From positions 53,458,036 to 53,522,035 of the forward strand of contig OY804579.1 of NCBI GenBank assembly GCA_963680875.1: a stretch of DNA of 64,000 bases, written 5' to 3'. This DNA is from Bathymodiolus brooksi (lineage: Eukaryota > Mollusca > Bivalvia > Mytilida > Modiolidae). Below the pieces are notes generated by a model. That model saw only the letters and a list, made by a program, of their open reading frames with translations, was not told the DNA's origin and did not search any database. This document shows, piece after piece, positions 10,513 through 23,600 of this stretch. Position numbers and translations under genes: made by a program. Within the stretch, counting starts at the first letter, position 1; each line of letters begins with the position of its first letter.

Positions 10513-11127
10513 CATCCTCCTCTGTCTTTATATGAAGAGGGATACTAGCTGGTCCTTGACCTTGACTTGTGTAACATGTCACTGTAATTGTGTACTCTGT
10601 AAATTTATGTAGATTGTACAGGTAAGCATTTTGGTAATTATATGGATCGTTGGGATCAGGAGGAATGGTCTTCTCTTCTTGTATATTTCCTGGTCCTTTT
10701 GCCAGAATTCTGTATCCCAGGTTGACCCCATTTATCTTTGAAGCATCTGGTGGAAGCCAGATAATTTTAATGGCAGTTGAATTAACCGATGTTATGTTGA
10801 CTTTCGTCGGCGGTGCTCCAGGTATTCCTTCACGTGTACGTATGAACATACTGTCGCTATAAACTCCAACCCCTTTGTTATTGAATGCTGCAATCTTAAT
10901 TTCATACTCTGTAAACACAATTAGACCGGTAAGCTCAAAGGATGTAGTTGGCCATGCACTAGTGTTTCTTTCCAAAAATGGACTTATGTATCCCTTTAGA
11001 CGATACTTTATTCTATACCCAAGTAAATCACCATTCCATGTATCTTCTGGTGGAGCTTGCCAGTTCAGCATTATTGATGAATTGGACCTTGGACTTCCAC
11101 AGAACCCTCTAGGTGCCTCTTCAGGAG
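10513..11127 (-). CDS. sdk: Sidekick exon 3 of 7 in block (FN3-2 and FN3-3)
   Basis: The acceptor ATATATTTCAG precedes 11127 and the donor GATG|GTTAGT follows 10513. It is phase 1 in and out (615 nt, 205 codons). It holds two complete FN3 domains. The first runs from PPEEAPRGF through [10 protein letters not shown] and [20 protein letters not shown] to RTREG. The second runs from [20 protein letters not shown] and [12 protein letters not shown] through [20 protein letters not shown] to KTEED. The order and the phrases NSTTI.F.W, INGINQGYKL and RT.ED are those of Sidekick FN3-2 and FN3-3. Confidence 0.94.
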
Positions 11128-11430
11128 CTGAAATATATATTTCTTTTGAAAGAAGCATACTCAGCTGTTTAATCAAATTCAATTTTTAACTTAACATTAT
11201 TGTATAAGTAAAAGCCTTCTTATTTATACTGACTACCCAGATAAAGAAAACAACTTTCAATATTTTGACCAATAAACTAAACTTTCAACTTAATACACCT
11301 GAAAATCATGAAGGCATTGAATTGAAGATGCTTAGTGAATTGAATTATTCAAACCTTTTCTTCATTTCACCTGTATCATATTGAGAACAAAGAGTTCATA
11401 TTGAATTAAATTACATTGATTAACATACTA

Positions 11431-11593
11431 CAGTTAAACCTGTATATAAAGGACATTCAAGGGAACCTGAAAATGTTGTCTTTATGAGCAGTTGGCCTTT
11501 ATATACAGGTATTCCTTAATGGGGGGAAATGAGACTGCCCTTTACAGACAGTGATTTATTATATAAAGGTGCTCTTTAAGGCAGGTTTGACTG
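11431..11593. mobile_element. pogo-like MITE, 163 bp
   Basis: Ends CAGTTAAACCTGTATATAAA and AAGGCAGGTTTGACTG. TA precedes it at 11429-11430; on the right the TA is altered to GATA. Internal inverted stretches (TATATAAAGG with CCTTTATATA) suggest it can fold. It is related to the short element at 8288. Confidence 0.7.
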
Positions 11594-11834
11594 GATATAG
11601 AAATCAGGGGTGGATCTCAATTTAATATCCACTAACATAGGCAATCTCTATGAAAGAAAATTGAAATGTTTCTTTCACTAACATACCAACCATCAAATGC
11701 TATTAATAACAAATTGTTGTAAACAGTTCAACAGTTACAAAACAGAGTACATACATGTGTATGTATTTTTTTTAATTATTTTCCTCCATGAATCATTTTC
11801 CCCATTATTATCAGAAAGGATTCATATGACTATA

Positions 11835-12586
11835 CAGTCAAACCTGATTTAAGCAGCCACTTAAGGGCCGGCAAAAACTGGCTGCTTAATAAAGGTGACC
11901 TGTAATTCAAGGTTCACAATTTTTTAAGTATTACAAATATTCCAGAATTAAAACTTCTCTCTTCCGATCGTTGCTGACGTTGCTTTCATAATCGTCAAGA
12001 ACTTCACTTTTCCTTTTAATAATCTGTTGGATTTGCGTTCTTCCAACGCCCATTATCTGTGCAACATCTCGAGAACTTTTCCCACCGTCATGTAGTTTGA
12101 TGGCTTCAATTCTTTCGGATAACGTTAACATCTTGCGTGACATTTTTATGACCGACTGACAAAACAATGTTGTTTTTCTTTATTTAAAGCCTTAAATTTT
12201 ACTCACCTGTTGTGAACTTACCTGTTACACCTGTTCTGGACATCTTAATTAAATTAATCAACTTTAATTTAAACTTAATCATCGTTGATTGCCAAGTTCT
12301 AGCCTGGGGTTATTCATGATCAAATAAGATGTCACGTGACTGAAGCAAAAATCAATACTGTGTTAATCACGAATGCTATCCGCAAACGACAAAAAAATAT
12401 ATTTGTGACTGTTAAAATAGGTATTTTAACATTTTTGGGACAAATTTTTCTGGCCATTGGCCGCGTAAAGGAAGTGACCGTTAATTTAAGTTAATTTATT
12501 ACATAAAAATCCACAGGGGGACCTGGCAGTGACCGGAAAAGAGAGGTGACCGTTTTTTCAAGTGACCATTAGTGCAAGGTTGACTG
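11835..12586 (-). mobile_element. pogo/Tigger-like element, 752 bp, non-autonomous
   Basis: Flanked by TA (11833-11834, 12587-12588), with ends CAGTCAAACCTGATTTAAGC and CAAGGTTGACTG. It keeps only the first ~70 codons of a CENP-B/pogo-type transposase on the minus strand. The DDE catalytic part is gone. Its right end lies about 20 bp past the donor of Sidekick exon 2. Confidence 0.82.
11931..12143 (-). pseudogene. pogo/Tigger transposase N-terminus (helix-turn-helix only)
   Basis: It begins MSRKMLTLSERIEAIKLHDG and continues with SSRDVAQIMGVGRTQIQQII and KRKSEVLDDYES. This is the CENP-B N-terminal/psq helix-turn-helix signature shared by pogo and Tigger transposases. After about 70 residues the frame ends, with no DDE domain downstream inside the element. 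I chose the Met at 12143 over an upstream Met at 12167 because family proteins start just before the TLSERI motif. It could encode a DNA-binding peptide if expressed, but this is most simply a deletion derivative. Confidence 0.8.
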
Positions 12587-12608
12587 TATATAAAATGCTG
12601 TATCTTAC

Positions 12609-12800
12609 GCTGTTCTGGCATAAACAATGGTACAACAGGTTTGGCAGCGCTTGGTGGTCCCTCTCCTAATTTGTTAACAGAACTGACACGAAATTGGAAG
12701 TATCTGGCAGGTCGTAGATTTGGCATTACAAAGAAATGGGCAGCAGGCAGGACATCTTGTGGGTAGGTCTCCCAACCTTCTTCTGGCCCCATGGTTAAAC
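12609..12800 (-). CDS. sdk: Sidekick exon 2 of 7 in block (FN3-1, second part)
   Basis: The acceptor ATTTTGATAG precedes 12800 and the donor C|GTAAGA follows 12609. It is phase 1 in and out (192 nt, 64 codons). It reads (G)LTMGPEEGWETYPQDVL, NLRPARYFQFRVSSVNKLGE and then GPPSAAKPVVPLFMPEQ. It matches the end of Sidekick FN3-1 ([20 protein letters not shown]). It splices in frame to exon 3 at EQ-PPEEAP. The acceptor is weak in pyrimidines but phase and homology both support it. Confidence 0.88.
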
Positions 12801-12878
12801 CTATCAAAATAGAATTATTACATTTACTTTAGAACATTGGTAAATATAATATAAATTCATATAGTAACTGATGCAATA

Positions 12879-13833
12879 CAGGCCTCGATATTAACGTTTG
12901 TCCGATACCAGTGAAAACTGATGTCGGACAAGTAGATCTTGTATCACGGTTGTCCGACGGGACAAGTGAAAAAATGACTGTCCTACCTTTTGAAGGTTAT
13001 TTTCTATGATAAAAATGTGTTGCTTTGTCATTTTTACAGACACAAACTTCGTAAATAATTATTTTAATGTGTTTAAAAATATCGGTTTCCATTGAAGTAC
13101 ACTATCGCGAATTATAAAGGTGAACCAAAAGATATTCCAAACATATACTTGATCCATATCTTTTCAGTGATTTGATTAAATGACAACTGGCATTAAGTAA
13201 TTTTAATGAAATAGAAATTGATTTGTTTATAGTGTTTCCTTCCCCTACACAATAATTCCCTGGAAACGTAAATAAAATGTCCATCAGCATGGATCTATAT
13301 CCCCTGATCTTAGAAAGTACGGATTTACAACAAGCGGCGGAGATCAATTCAACCAGAAATGTTAATGGGTCTGATGTTAATTTCCATTGAGGGACATTCA
13401 GTAACTGATTTTGACACACAATCTGCATTCAATAGATGGTGAACGACGTTCAAAGCATCCTGGATTCAATCCACATTATACGATTACCACTTAGATGAGC
13501 CTGCTATTCGAGAACCAAACTTAGAAATTGACGATTAGACACTCATACCATGATGGCATCGTTTGATACCAATGACTTTATGACTTATGTCTAAGTGTAT
13601 GTTAATTTGTTGATTAAAGATCACAATTTCTGTTAGTATTAATATTGACAGGATGCGATAATGTTTGTGAGACAATAACCAAAACATTTTACACAAATTG
13701 CTGATAATTATTCTCTAGTTTTTGTAATTTTTAATAATTTTTTTGGACAACTAAAAGATTGAGTTGGACAAGTACTTTTTTTAGTTAGTTGTCCGAAGGG
13801 ACAGGCTAAAAAATATGTTAATGTAGAGGCCTG
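12879..13833. mobile_element. 955-bp TIR element, hAT-like ends
   Basis: The left end CAGGCCTCGATATTAAC and right end GTTAATGTAGAGGCCTG form a 17-bp inverted repeat with few mismatches. Subterminal copies of TTGTCCGA.GGGACA occur near both ends. An 8-bp target duplication is not evident. An open frame at 13102-13428 on the minus strand has no recognised similarity. Its copy 2 counterpart is shortened by a substitution, which argues against function. Confidence 0.7.
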
Positions 13834-14224
13834 GAATATAAATAACATGTTGCATAAATTTTTATCTAGATATATTAACACTTAGAGGTGGGGGATATTC
13901 ATGAATTAAAACACAAAATTGAATGAATAACGTAAAATTTTACAATAATATAAACATGTATTTTTTGTAAATTATGAAATCAAAATGATAAAATTATGTT
14001 TAACTTATTAATACATGGAAACCTTAAGAGAAATAATTAAAAAATCTGTACAAAGTTCTGCTTTCTGCTTTTATTGGTTTTCATTTTAAATGGACAAGAA
14101 ACACCTCTTGGGAATTTTTTTAAAGTGAGTTTTTATTTGAATATATACATGTGAGATAATTTTGAAAACTTTATATACTTTTGGCATGATACTGTACCCA
14201 TACAATCAGTGTTTATCACAACTA
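13834..14224. other. Sidekick intron sequence
   Basis: AT-rich intron between exons 2 and 1 of the block. No structure was recognised. Confidence 0.5.
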
Positions 14225-14383
14225 TAGATGAAGATTTGATTACCGCTCAGCGCATGGTGTACTTGATACAACTTTATGTAATAAAGTTTGTGAGTGGTTT
14301 ATTCGATGAACTTCTCTTTCCTCAATCAAAAAAAAATTGACCGCCATAACATATCTGAAATATTGTTGAAAGTTAAATAAAAT
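14225..14383 (+). mobile_element. Old diverged SINE copy
   Basis: The phrases GGTGTACTTGATACAACTTT, AATAAAGTTTGTGAGTGG and ATATCTGAAATATTGTTGAA run in the same order as the reverse complement of the SINEs at 6282 and 9714. It therefore lies on the plus strand. The copy is much diverged and no target duplication was found. It ends about 50 bp before the donor of exon 1. Confidence 0.65.
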
Positions 14384-14434
14384 ACTATAATCCATTGCTT
14401 TTTAATACACTGATCAGTTTTTGTTTATTCTCAC

Positions 14435-14587
14435 CTTTCTCAGGGTAGAATGTTACCATTCTTTTCTGGAAGATAAATCTCTCTATAGGAGTGTTACCAC
14501 TAGGACCTGGGTTAAACGATATATTTGCACTCTTAAGTGCTGTTTGAGGTACTGATACGGATGTAATCACTGGCTGGAATGGCAATT
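14435..14587 (-). CDS. sdk: Sidekick exon 1 of 7 in block (FN3-1, first part)
   Basis: The acceptor TTTTTGTGTTTCAG precedes 14587 and the donor AAAG|GTGAGA follows 14435. It is phase 1 in and out (153 nt, 51 codons). It encodes (E)LPFQPVITSVSVPQTALK, then SANISFNPGPSGNTPIERFI and FQKRMVTFYPEK. It corresponds to the start of FN3-1 in Sidekick (ELP.AP, INLTW..PFDGNSPL.RYI), the junction after the Ig domains. The upstream Ig-domain exons are not visible. Read on the minus strand they should lie beyond the satellite. Confidence 0.88.
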
Positions 14588-14674
14588 CTGAAACACAAAA
14601 ATAGAAAATTATTGCTTTATGAAATAAACACTAAAATTCAGTAATGTTTCTATGAGAACCATTATTTATCAATA

Positions 14675-17600
14675 GTTAAACTAAGTCCTGCCGTAGCCGC
14701 CATTTTGAATTTCATATCGGAACAAAAAACGTAAAGTTTGTAGAGGACCATCCAATGAACATTCTTGTACAGTTTGGCTTTAATCATATTTGTAGTTTCT
14801 GAGAAGAAGGCATTTGAACATTTTCCCATAGGGTCCAATGTTAATCTATGTCCTGCGGTGGTGGCCATCTTGAATTTTCGATCGGCATAAAAAAACAGAA
14901 ACTTTGTAGAGGACCTTCCAATGATCATTCCTGGGCAGTTTGGATTCAATTGTCCAAGTGGTTTCAGAGAAGAAGCGTTTTGAAACATTTTTCCCATAGG
15001 GTCCAATGTTAAACTAAGTCCTGCCGTAGCCGCCATTTTGAATTTCATATCGGAACAAAAAACCTTAAGATTGTAGAGGACCATCCAATGAACATTCATG
15101 TACAGTTTGGCTTTAATAATATTTGTAGTTTCTGAGAAGAAGGCATTTGAACATTTTCCCATAGGGTCCAATGTTAATCTATGTATTGTGGTGGCGGCCA
15201 TCTTGGATTTCCGATCGGCATAAAAAACATAAAATTTGTAGAGGACCTTCCAATGATCATTCCTGGGCAGTTTGGTTTCAACTGTTCTAGTGGTTTCAGA
15301 GAAGAAGCGTTTTCAAACATTTCCCCCATAGGGTCCAATGTTAAACTAAGTCCTGCCGTAGCCGCCATTTTGAATTTCATATCGGAACAAAAAACGTAAA
15401 GTTTGTAGAGGACCATCCAATGAACATTCTTGTACAGTTTGGCTTTAATCATATTTGTAGTTTCTGAGAAGAAGGCATTTGAACATTTTCCCATAGGGTC
15501 CAATGTTAATCTATGTCCTGCGGTGGTGGCCATCTTGGATTTCCGATCGGCATAAAAAACACACACCTTGTAGAGGACCTTCCAATGATCATTCCTGGGC
15601 AGTTTGGTTTCAATTATCCAAGTGGTTTCAGAGAAGAAGTGTTTTGAAACATTTTTCCCATAGGGTCCAATGTTAAACTAAGTCCTGCCGTAGCCGCCAT
15701 TTTGAATTTTATATCGGAACAAAAAACGCAAAGTTTGTAGAGGACCATCCAATGAACATTCCTGTACAGTTTGGCTTTAATAATATTTGTAGTTTCTGAG
15801 AAGAAGGCATTTGAACATTTTCCCATAGGGTCCAATGTTAATCTATGTCCTGCGGTGGTGGCCATCTTGGATTTCGACCAGCATAAAAAACAGAAACTTT
15901 GTAGAGAACCTTCCAATGATCATTCCTGGGCAGTTTGGTTTCATCTGTCCAAATCGTTTCAGAGAAGAAGCATTTTGAAACATTTTTCCCATAGGGTCCA
16001 ATGTTAAACTAAGTCCTGCCGTAGCCGCCATTTTGAATTTCATATCGGAACAAAAAACGTATTGTTTGTAGAGAATCATCCAATGAACATTCATGTACAG
16101 TTTGGCTTTAATCATATTTGTAGTTTCTGAGAAGAAGGCATTTGAACATTTTCCCATAGGGTCCAATGTTAATCTATGTCCTGCAGTGGCGGCCATCTTG
16201 AATTTCCGATCGGCATAAAAAAACAGAAACTTTGTAGAGGACCTTCCAATGATCATTCCTGGGCAGTTTGGTTTCAATTATCCAAGTGGTTTCAGAGAAG
16301 AAGCGTTTTGAAACATTTTCCCCATAGGGTCCAATGTTAAACTAAGTCCTGCCGTAGCCGCCATTTTGAATTTCATACCAGAACAAAAAACGTAAAGTTT
16401 GTAGAGGACCATCTAATGAACATTCATGTACAGTTTGGCTTTAATCATATTTGTAGTTTCTGAGTAGAAGGCATTTGAATATTTTCCCATAGGGTCCAAT
16501 GTTAATCTATGTCCTGCGGTGGCGGCCATCTTGGATTTCCGACCGGCATAAAAAACGGAAAATTTGTAGAGGACCTTCCAATGATCATTCCTGGGCAGTT
16601 TAGTTTCAATTATCCAAGTGGTTTCAGAGAAGAAGCATTTTGAAACATTTTTCCCATAGGGTCCAATGTTAAACTAAGTCCTGCCATAGCCGCCATTTTG
16701 AATTTCATATCAGAACAAAAAACGTAAAGTTTGTAGAGGACCATCTAATGAACATTCATGTACAGTTTGGCTTTAATCATATTTGTAGTTTCTGAGTAGA
16801 AGGCATTGGAATATTTTCCCATAGGGTCCAATGTTAATCTATGTCCTGCGGTGGCGGCCATCTTGGATTTCCGACCGGCATAAAAAACGGAAAATTTGTA
16901 GAGGACCTTCCAATGATCATTCCTGGGCAGTTTGGTTTCAACTGTCCAAGTGGTTTCAGAGAAGAAGCATTTTGAAACATTTTTCCCATAGGGTCCAATG
17001 TTAAACTAAGTCCTGCCGTAGCCGCCATTTTGAATTTCATATCGGAACAAAAAACCTTAAGATTGTAGAGGACCATCCAATGAACATTCATGTACAGTTT
17101 GGCTTTAATCATATTTGTAGTTTCTGAGAAGAAGGCATTTGAACATTTTCCCATAGGGTCCAATGTTAATCTATGTATTGTGGTGGCGGCCATCTTGGAT
17201 TTCCGATCGGCATAAAAAACATAAAATTTCTAGAGGACCTTCCAATGATCATTCCTAGGCAGTTTGGTTTCAATTATCCAAGTGGTTTCAGAGAAGAAGT
17301 GTTTTGAAACATTTTTCCCATAGGGTCCAATGTTAAACTAAGTCCTGCCGTAGCCGCCATTTTGAATTTTATATCGGAACAAAAAACGCAAAGTTTGTAG
17401 AGGACCATCCAATGAACATTCATGTACAGTTTGGCTTTAATCATATTTGTAGTTTCTGAGAAGAAGGCATTTGAACATTTTCCCATAGGGTCCAATGTTA
17501 ATCTATGTCCTGCGGTGGTGGCCATCTTGGATTTCGACCAGCATAAAAAACAGAAACTTTGTAGAGAACCTTCCAATGATCATTCCTGGGCAGTTTGGTT

Positions 17601-20600
17601 TCATCTGTCCAAATCGTTTCAGAGAAGAAGCATTTTGAAACATTTTTCCCATAGGGTCCAATGTTAAACTAAGTCCTGCCGTAGCCGCCATTTTGAATTT
17701 CATATCGGAACAAAAAACGTATTGTTTGTAGAGAATCATCCAATGAACATTCATGTACAGTTTGGCTTTAATCATATTTGTAGTTTCTGAGAAGAAGGCA
17801 TTTGAACATTTTCCCATAGGGTCCAATGTTAATCTATGTCCTGCAGTGGCGGCCATCTTGAATTTCCGATCGGCATAAAAAAACAGAAACTTTGTAGAGG
17901 ACCTTCCAATGATCATTCCTGGGCAGTTTGGTTTCAATTATCCAAGTGGTTTCAGAGAAGAAGCGTTTTGAAACATTTTTCCCATAGGGTCCAATGTTAA
18001 ACTAAGTCCTGCCGTAGCCGCCATTTTGAATTTCATACCAGAACAAAAAACGTAAAGTTTGTAGAGGACCATCTAATGAACATTCATGTACAGTTTGGCT
18101 TTAATCATATTTGTAGTTTCTGAGTAGAAGGCATTTGAATATTTTCCCATAGGGTCCAATGTTAATCTATGTCCTGCGGTGGCGGCCATCTTGGATTTCC
18201 GACCGGCATAAAAAACGGAAAATTTGTAGAGGACCTTCCAATGATCATTCCTGGGCAGTTTAGTTTCAACTGTCCAAGTGGTTTCAGAGAAGAAGCATTT
18301 TGAAACATTTTTCCCATAGGGTCCAATGTTAAACTAAGTCCTGCCATAGCCGCCATTTTGAATTTCATATCAGAACAAAAAACGTAAAGTTTGTAGAGGA
18401 CCATCTAATGAACATTCATGTACAGTTTGGCTTTAATCATATTTGTAGTTTCTGAGTAGAAGGCATTGGAATATTTTCCCATAGGGTCCAATGTTAATCT
18501 ATGTCCTGCGGTGGCGGCCATCTTGGATTTCCGACCGGCATAAAAAACGGAAAATTTGTAGAGGACCTTCCAATGATCATTCCTGGGCAGTTTGGTTTCA
18601 ACTGTCCAAGTGGTTTCAGAGAAGAAGCATTTTGAAACATTTTTCCCATAGGGTCCAATGTTAAACTAAGTCCTGCCGTAGCCGCCATTTTGAATTTCAT
18701 ATCGGAACAAAAAACCTTAAGATTGTAGAGGACCATCCAATGAACATTCATGTACAGTTTGGCTTTAATCATATTTGTAGTTTCTGAGAAGAAGGCATTT
18801 GAACATTTTCCCATAGGGTCCAATGTTAATCTATGTATTGTGGTGGCGGCCATCTTGGATTTCCGATCGGCATAAAAAACATAAAATTTCTAGAGGACCT
18901 TCCAATGATCATTCCTAGGCAGTTTGGTTTCAATTATCCAAGTGGTTTCAGAGAAGAAGTGTTTTGAAACATTTTTCCCATAGGGTCCAATGTTAAACTA
19001 AGTCCTGCCGTAGCCGCCATTTTGAATTTTATATCGGAACAAAAAACGCAAAGTTTGTAGAGGACCATCCAATGAACATTCATGTACAGTTTGGCTTTAA
19101 TCATATTTGTAGTTTCTGAGAAGAAGGCATTTGAACATTTTCCCATAGGGTCCAATGTTAATCTATGTCCTGCGGTGGTGGCCATCTTGGATTTCGACCA
19201 GCATAAAAAACAGAAACTTTGTAGAGAACCTTCCAATGATCATTCCTGGGCAGTTTGGTTTCATCTGTCCAAATCGTTTCAGAGAAGAAGCATTTTGAAA
19301 CATTTTTCCCATAGGGTCCAATGTTAAACTAAGTCCTGCCGTAGCCGCCATTTTGAATTTCATATCGGAACAAAAAACGTATTGTTTGTAGAGAATCATC
19401 CAATGAACATTCATGTACAGTTTGGCTTTAATCATATTTGTAGTTTCTGAGAAGAAGGCATTTGAACATTTTCCCATAGGGTCCAATGTTAATCTATGTC
19501 CTGCAGTGGCGGCCATCTTGAATTTCCGATCGGCATAAAAAAACAGAAACTTTGTAGAGGACCTTCCAATGATCATTCCTGGGCAGTTTGGTTTCAATTA
19601 TCCAAGTGGTTTCAGAGAAGAAGCGTTTTGAAACATTTTTCCCATAGGGTTCAATGTTAAACTAAGTCCTGCCATAGCCGCCATTTTGAATTTCATACCA
19701 GAACAAAAAACGTAAAGTTTGTAGAGGACCATCTAATGAACATTCATGTACAGTTTGGCTTTAATCATATTTGTAGTTTCTGAGTAGAAGGCATTTGAAT
19801 ATTTTCCCATAGGGTCCAATGTTAATCTATGTCCTGCGGTGGCGGCCATCTTGGATTTCCGACCGGCATAAAAAACGGAAAATTTGTAGAGGACCTTCCA
19901 ATGATCATTCCTGGGCAGTTTAGTTTCAACTGTCCAAGTGGTTTCAGAGAAGAAGCATTTTGAAACATTTTTCCCATAGGGTCCAATGTTAAACTAAGTC
20001 CTGCCATAGCCGCCATTTTGAATTTCATATCGGAACAAAAAACGTAAAGTTTGTAGAGGACCATCTAATGAACATTCATGTACAGTTTGGCTTTAATCAT
20101 ATTTGTAGTTTCTGAGTAGAAGGCATTTGAATATTTTCCCATAGGGTCCAATGTTAATCTATGTCCTGCGGTGGCGGCCATCTTGGATTTCCGACCGGCA
20201 TAAAAAACGGAAAATTTGTAGAGGACCTTCCAATGATCATTCCTGGGCAGTTTGGTTTCAACTGTCCAAGTGGTTTCAGAGAAGAAGCATTTTGAAACAT
20301 TTTTCCCATAGGGTCCAATGTTAAACTAAGTCCTGCCGTAGCCGCCATTTTGAATTTCATATCGGAACAAAAAACCTTAAGATTGTAGAGGACCATCCAA
20401 TGAACATTCATGTACAGTTTGGCTTTAATCATATTTGTAGTTTCTGAGAAGAAGGCATTTGAACATTTTCCCATAGGGTCCAATGTTAATCTATGTATTG
20501 TGGTGGCGGCCATCTTGGATTTCCGATCGGCATAAAAAACATAAAATTTCTAGAGGACCTTCCAATGATCATTCCTAGGCAGTTTGGTTTCAATTATCCA

Positions 20601-23600
20601 AGTGGTTTCAGAGAAGAAGTGTTTTGAAACATTTTTCCCATAGGGTCCAATGTTAAACTAAGTCCTGCCGTAGCCGCCATTTTGAATTTTATATCGGAAC
20701 AAAAAACGCAAAGTTTGTAGAGGACCATCCAATGAACATTCATGTACAGTTTGGCTTTAATCATATTTGTAGTTTCTGAGAAGAAGGCATTTGAACATTT
20801 TCCCATAGGGTCCAATGTTAATCTATGTCCTGCGGTGGTGGCCATCTTGGATTTCGACCAGCATAAAAAACAGAAACTTTGTAGAGAACCTTCCAATGAT
20901 CATTCCTGGGCAGTTTGGTTTCATCTGTCCAAATCGTTTCAGAGAAGAAGCATTTTGAAACATTTTTCCCATAGGGTCCAATGTTAAACTAAGTCCTGCC
21001 GTAGCCGCCATTTTGAATTTCATATCGGAACAAAAAACGTATTGTTTGTAGAGAATCATCCAATGAACATTCATGTACAGTTTGGCTTTAATCATATTTG
21101 TAGTTTCTGAGAAGAAGGCATTTGAACATTTTCCCATAGGGTCCAATGTTAATCTATGTCCTGCAGTGGTGGCCATCTTGAATTTCCGATCGGCATAAAA
21201 AAACAGAAACTTTGTAGAGGACCTTCCAATGATCATTCCTGGGCAGTTTGGTTTCAATTATCCAAGTGGTTTCAGAGAAGAAGCGTTTTGAAACATTTTT
21301 CCCATAGGGTTCAATGTTAAACTAAGTCCTGCCATAGCCGCCATTTTGAATTTCATACCAGAACAAAAAACGTAAAGTTTGTAGAGGACCATCTAATGAA
21401 CATTCATGTACAGTTTGGCTTTAATCATATTTGTAGTTTCTGAGTAGAAGGCATTTGAATATTTTCCCATAGGGTCCAATGTTAATCTATGTCCTGCGGT
21501 GGCGGCCATCTTGGATTTCCGACCGGCATAAAAAACAGAAAATTTGTAGAAAACCTTCCAATGATCATTCCTGGGCAGTTTGGTTTCAACTGTCCAAGTG
21601 GTTTCAGAGAAGAAGCATTTTGAAACATTTTTCCCATAGGGTCCAATGTTAAACTAAGTCCTGCCGTAGCCGCCATTTTGAATTTCATATCGGAACAAAA
21701 AACCTTAAGATTGTAGAGGACCATCCAATGAACATTCATGTACAGTTTGGCTTTAATAATATTTGTAGTTTCTGAGAAGAAGGCATTTGAACATTTTCCC
21801 ATAGGGTCCAATGTTAATCTATGTCCTGCGGTGGTGGCCATCTTGGATTTCCGACCAGCATAAAAAACAAAAATTTGTAGAGGACCTTCCAATGATCATT
21901 CCTGGGCAGTTTGGTTTCAACTGTCCAAGTGGTTTCAGAGAAGAAGCATTTTGAAACATTTTTCCCATAGGGTCCAATGTTAAACTAAGTCCTGCCGTAG
22001 CCGCCATTTTGAATTTCATATCGGAACAAAAAACCTTAAGATTGTAGAGCACCATCCAATGAACATTCATGTACAGTTTGGCTTTAATAATATTTGTAGT
22101 TTCTGAGAAGAAGGCATTTGAACATTTTCCCATAGGGTCCAATGTTAATCTATGTCCTGCGATGGTGGCCATCTTGGATTTCCAATCGGCATAAAAAACA
22201 CACACCTTGTAGAGGACCTTCCAATGATCATTCCTGGGCAGTTTGGTTTCAATTATCCAAGTGGTTTCAGAGAAGAAGCGTTTTGAAACATTTTTCCCAT
22301 AGGGTCCAATGTTAAACTAAGTCCTGCCGTAGCCGCCATTTTGAATTTCATATCGGAACAAAAAACGTAAAGTTTGTAGAGGACCATCTAATGAACATTC
22401 ATGTACAGTTTGGCTTTAATCATATTTGTAGTTTCTGAGAAGAAGGCATTTGAACATTTTCCCATAGGGTCCAATGTTAATCTATGTCCTGCGGTGGTGG
22501 CCATCTTGAATTTTCGATCGGCATAAAAAAACAGAAACTTTGTAGAGGACCTTCCAATGATCATTCCTGGGCAGTTTGGATTCAATTGTCCAAGTGGTTT
22601 CAGAGAAGAAGCGTTTTGAAACATTTTTCCCATAGGGTCCAATGTTAAACTAAGTCCTGCCGTAGCCGCCATTTTGAATTTCATATCCGAACAAAAAACC
22701 TTAAGATTGTAGAGGACCATCCAATGAACATTCATGTACAGTTTGGCTTTAATAATATTTGTAGTTTCTGAGAAGAAGGCATTTGAACATTTTCCCATAG
22801 GGTCCAATGTTAATCTATGTATTGTGGTGGCGGCCATCTTGGATTTCCGATCGGCATAAAAAACATAAAATTTGTAGAGGACCTTCCAATGATCATTCCT
22901 GGGCAGTTTGGTTTCAACTGTTCTAGTGGTTTCAGAGAAGAAGCGTTTTCAAACATTTCCCCCATAGGGTCCAATGTTAAACTAAGTCCTGCCGTAGCCG
23001 CCATTTTGAATTTCATATCGGAACAAAAAACGTAAAGTTTGTAGAGGACCATCCAATGAACATTCTTGTACAGTTTGGCTTTAATCATATTTGTAGTTTC
23101 TGAGAAGAAGGCATTTGAACATTTTCCCATAGGGTCCAATGTTAATCTATGTCCTGCGGTGGTGGCCATCTTGGATTTCCGATCGGCATAAAAAACACAC
23201 ACCTTGTAGAGGACCTTCCAATGATCATTCCTGGGCAGTTTGGTTTCAATTATCCAAGTGGTTTCAGAGAAGAAGTGTTTTGAAACATTTTTCCCATAGG
23301 GTCCAATGTTAAACTAAGTCCTGCCGTAGCCGCCATTTTGAATTTTATATCGGAACAAAAAACGCAAAGTTTGTAGAGAACCATCCAATGAACATTCATG
23401 TACAGTTTGGCTTTAATAATATTTGTAGTTTCTGAGAAGAAGGCATTTGAACATTTTCCCATAGGGTCCAATGTTAATCTATGTCCTGCGGTGGTGGCCA
23501 TCTTGGATTTCGACCGGCATAAAAAACAGAAACTTTGTAGAGGACCTTCCAATGATCATTCCTGGGCAGTTTGGTTTCATCTGTCCAAGTCGTTTCAGAG

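Larger units (their letters stand above)
1..17900. repeat. Segmental duplication, copy 1 (colinear part)
   Basis: This interval recurs at 32,042 to about 49,946. The offset is 32,041 at the left end. It becomes 32,045 after a TA microsatellite that is 4 bp longer in copy 2, and 32,046 after one extra A in a poly-A run near 4.3 kb. Outside the satellite I found about a dozen substitutions over 14.6 kb by eye. The left boundary lies at or beyond the window edge. Colinearity breaks inside the satellite near 17.9 kb. Confidence 0.95.

Noticed and set aside
13102..13428. 108-codon minus-strand frame inside the 955-bp TIR element
   Set aside because: No similarity recognised, and a single substitution shortens it to 75 codons in copy 2.
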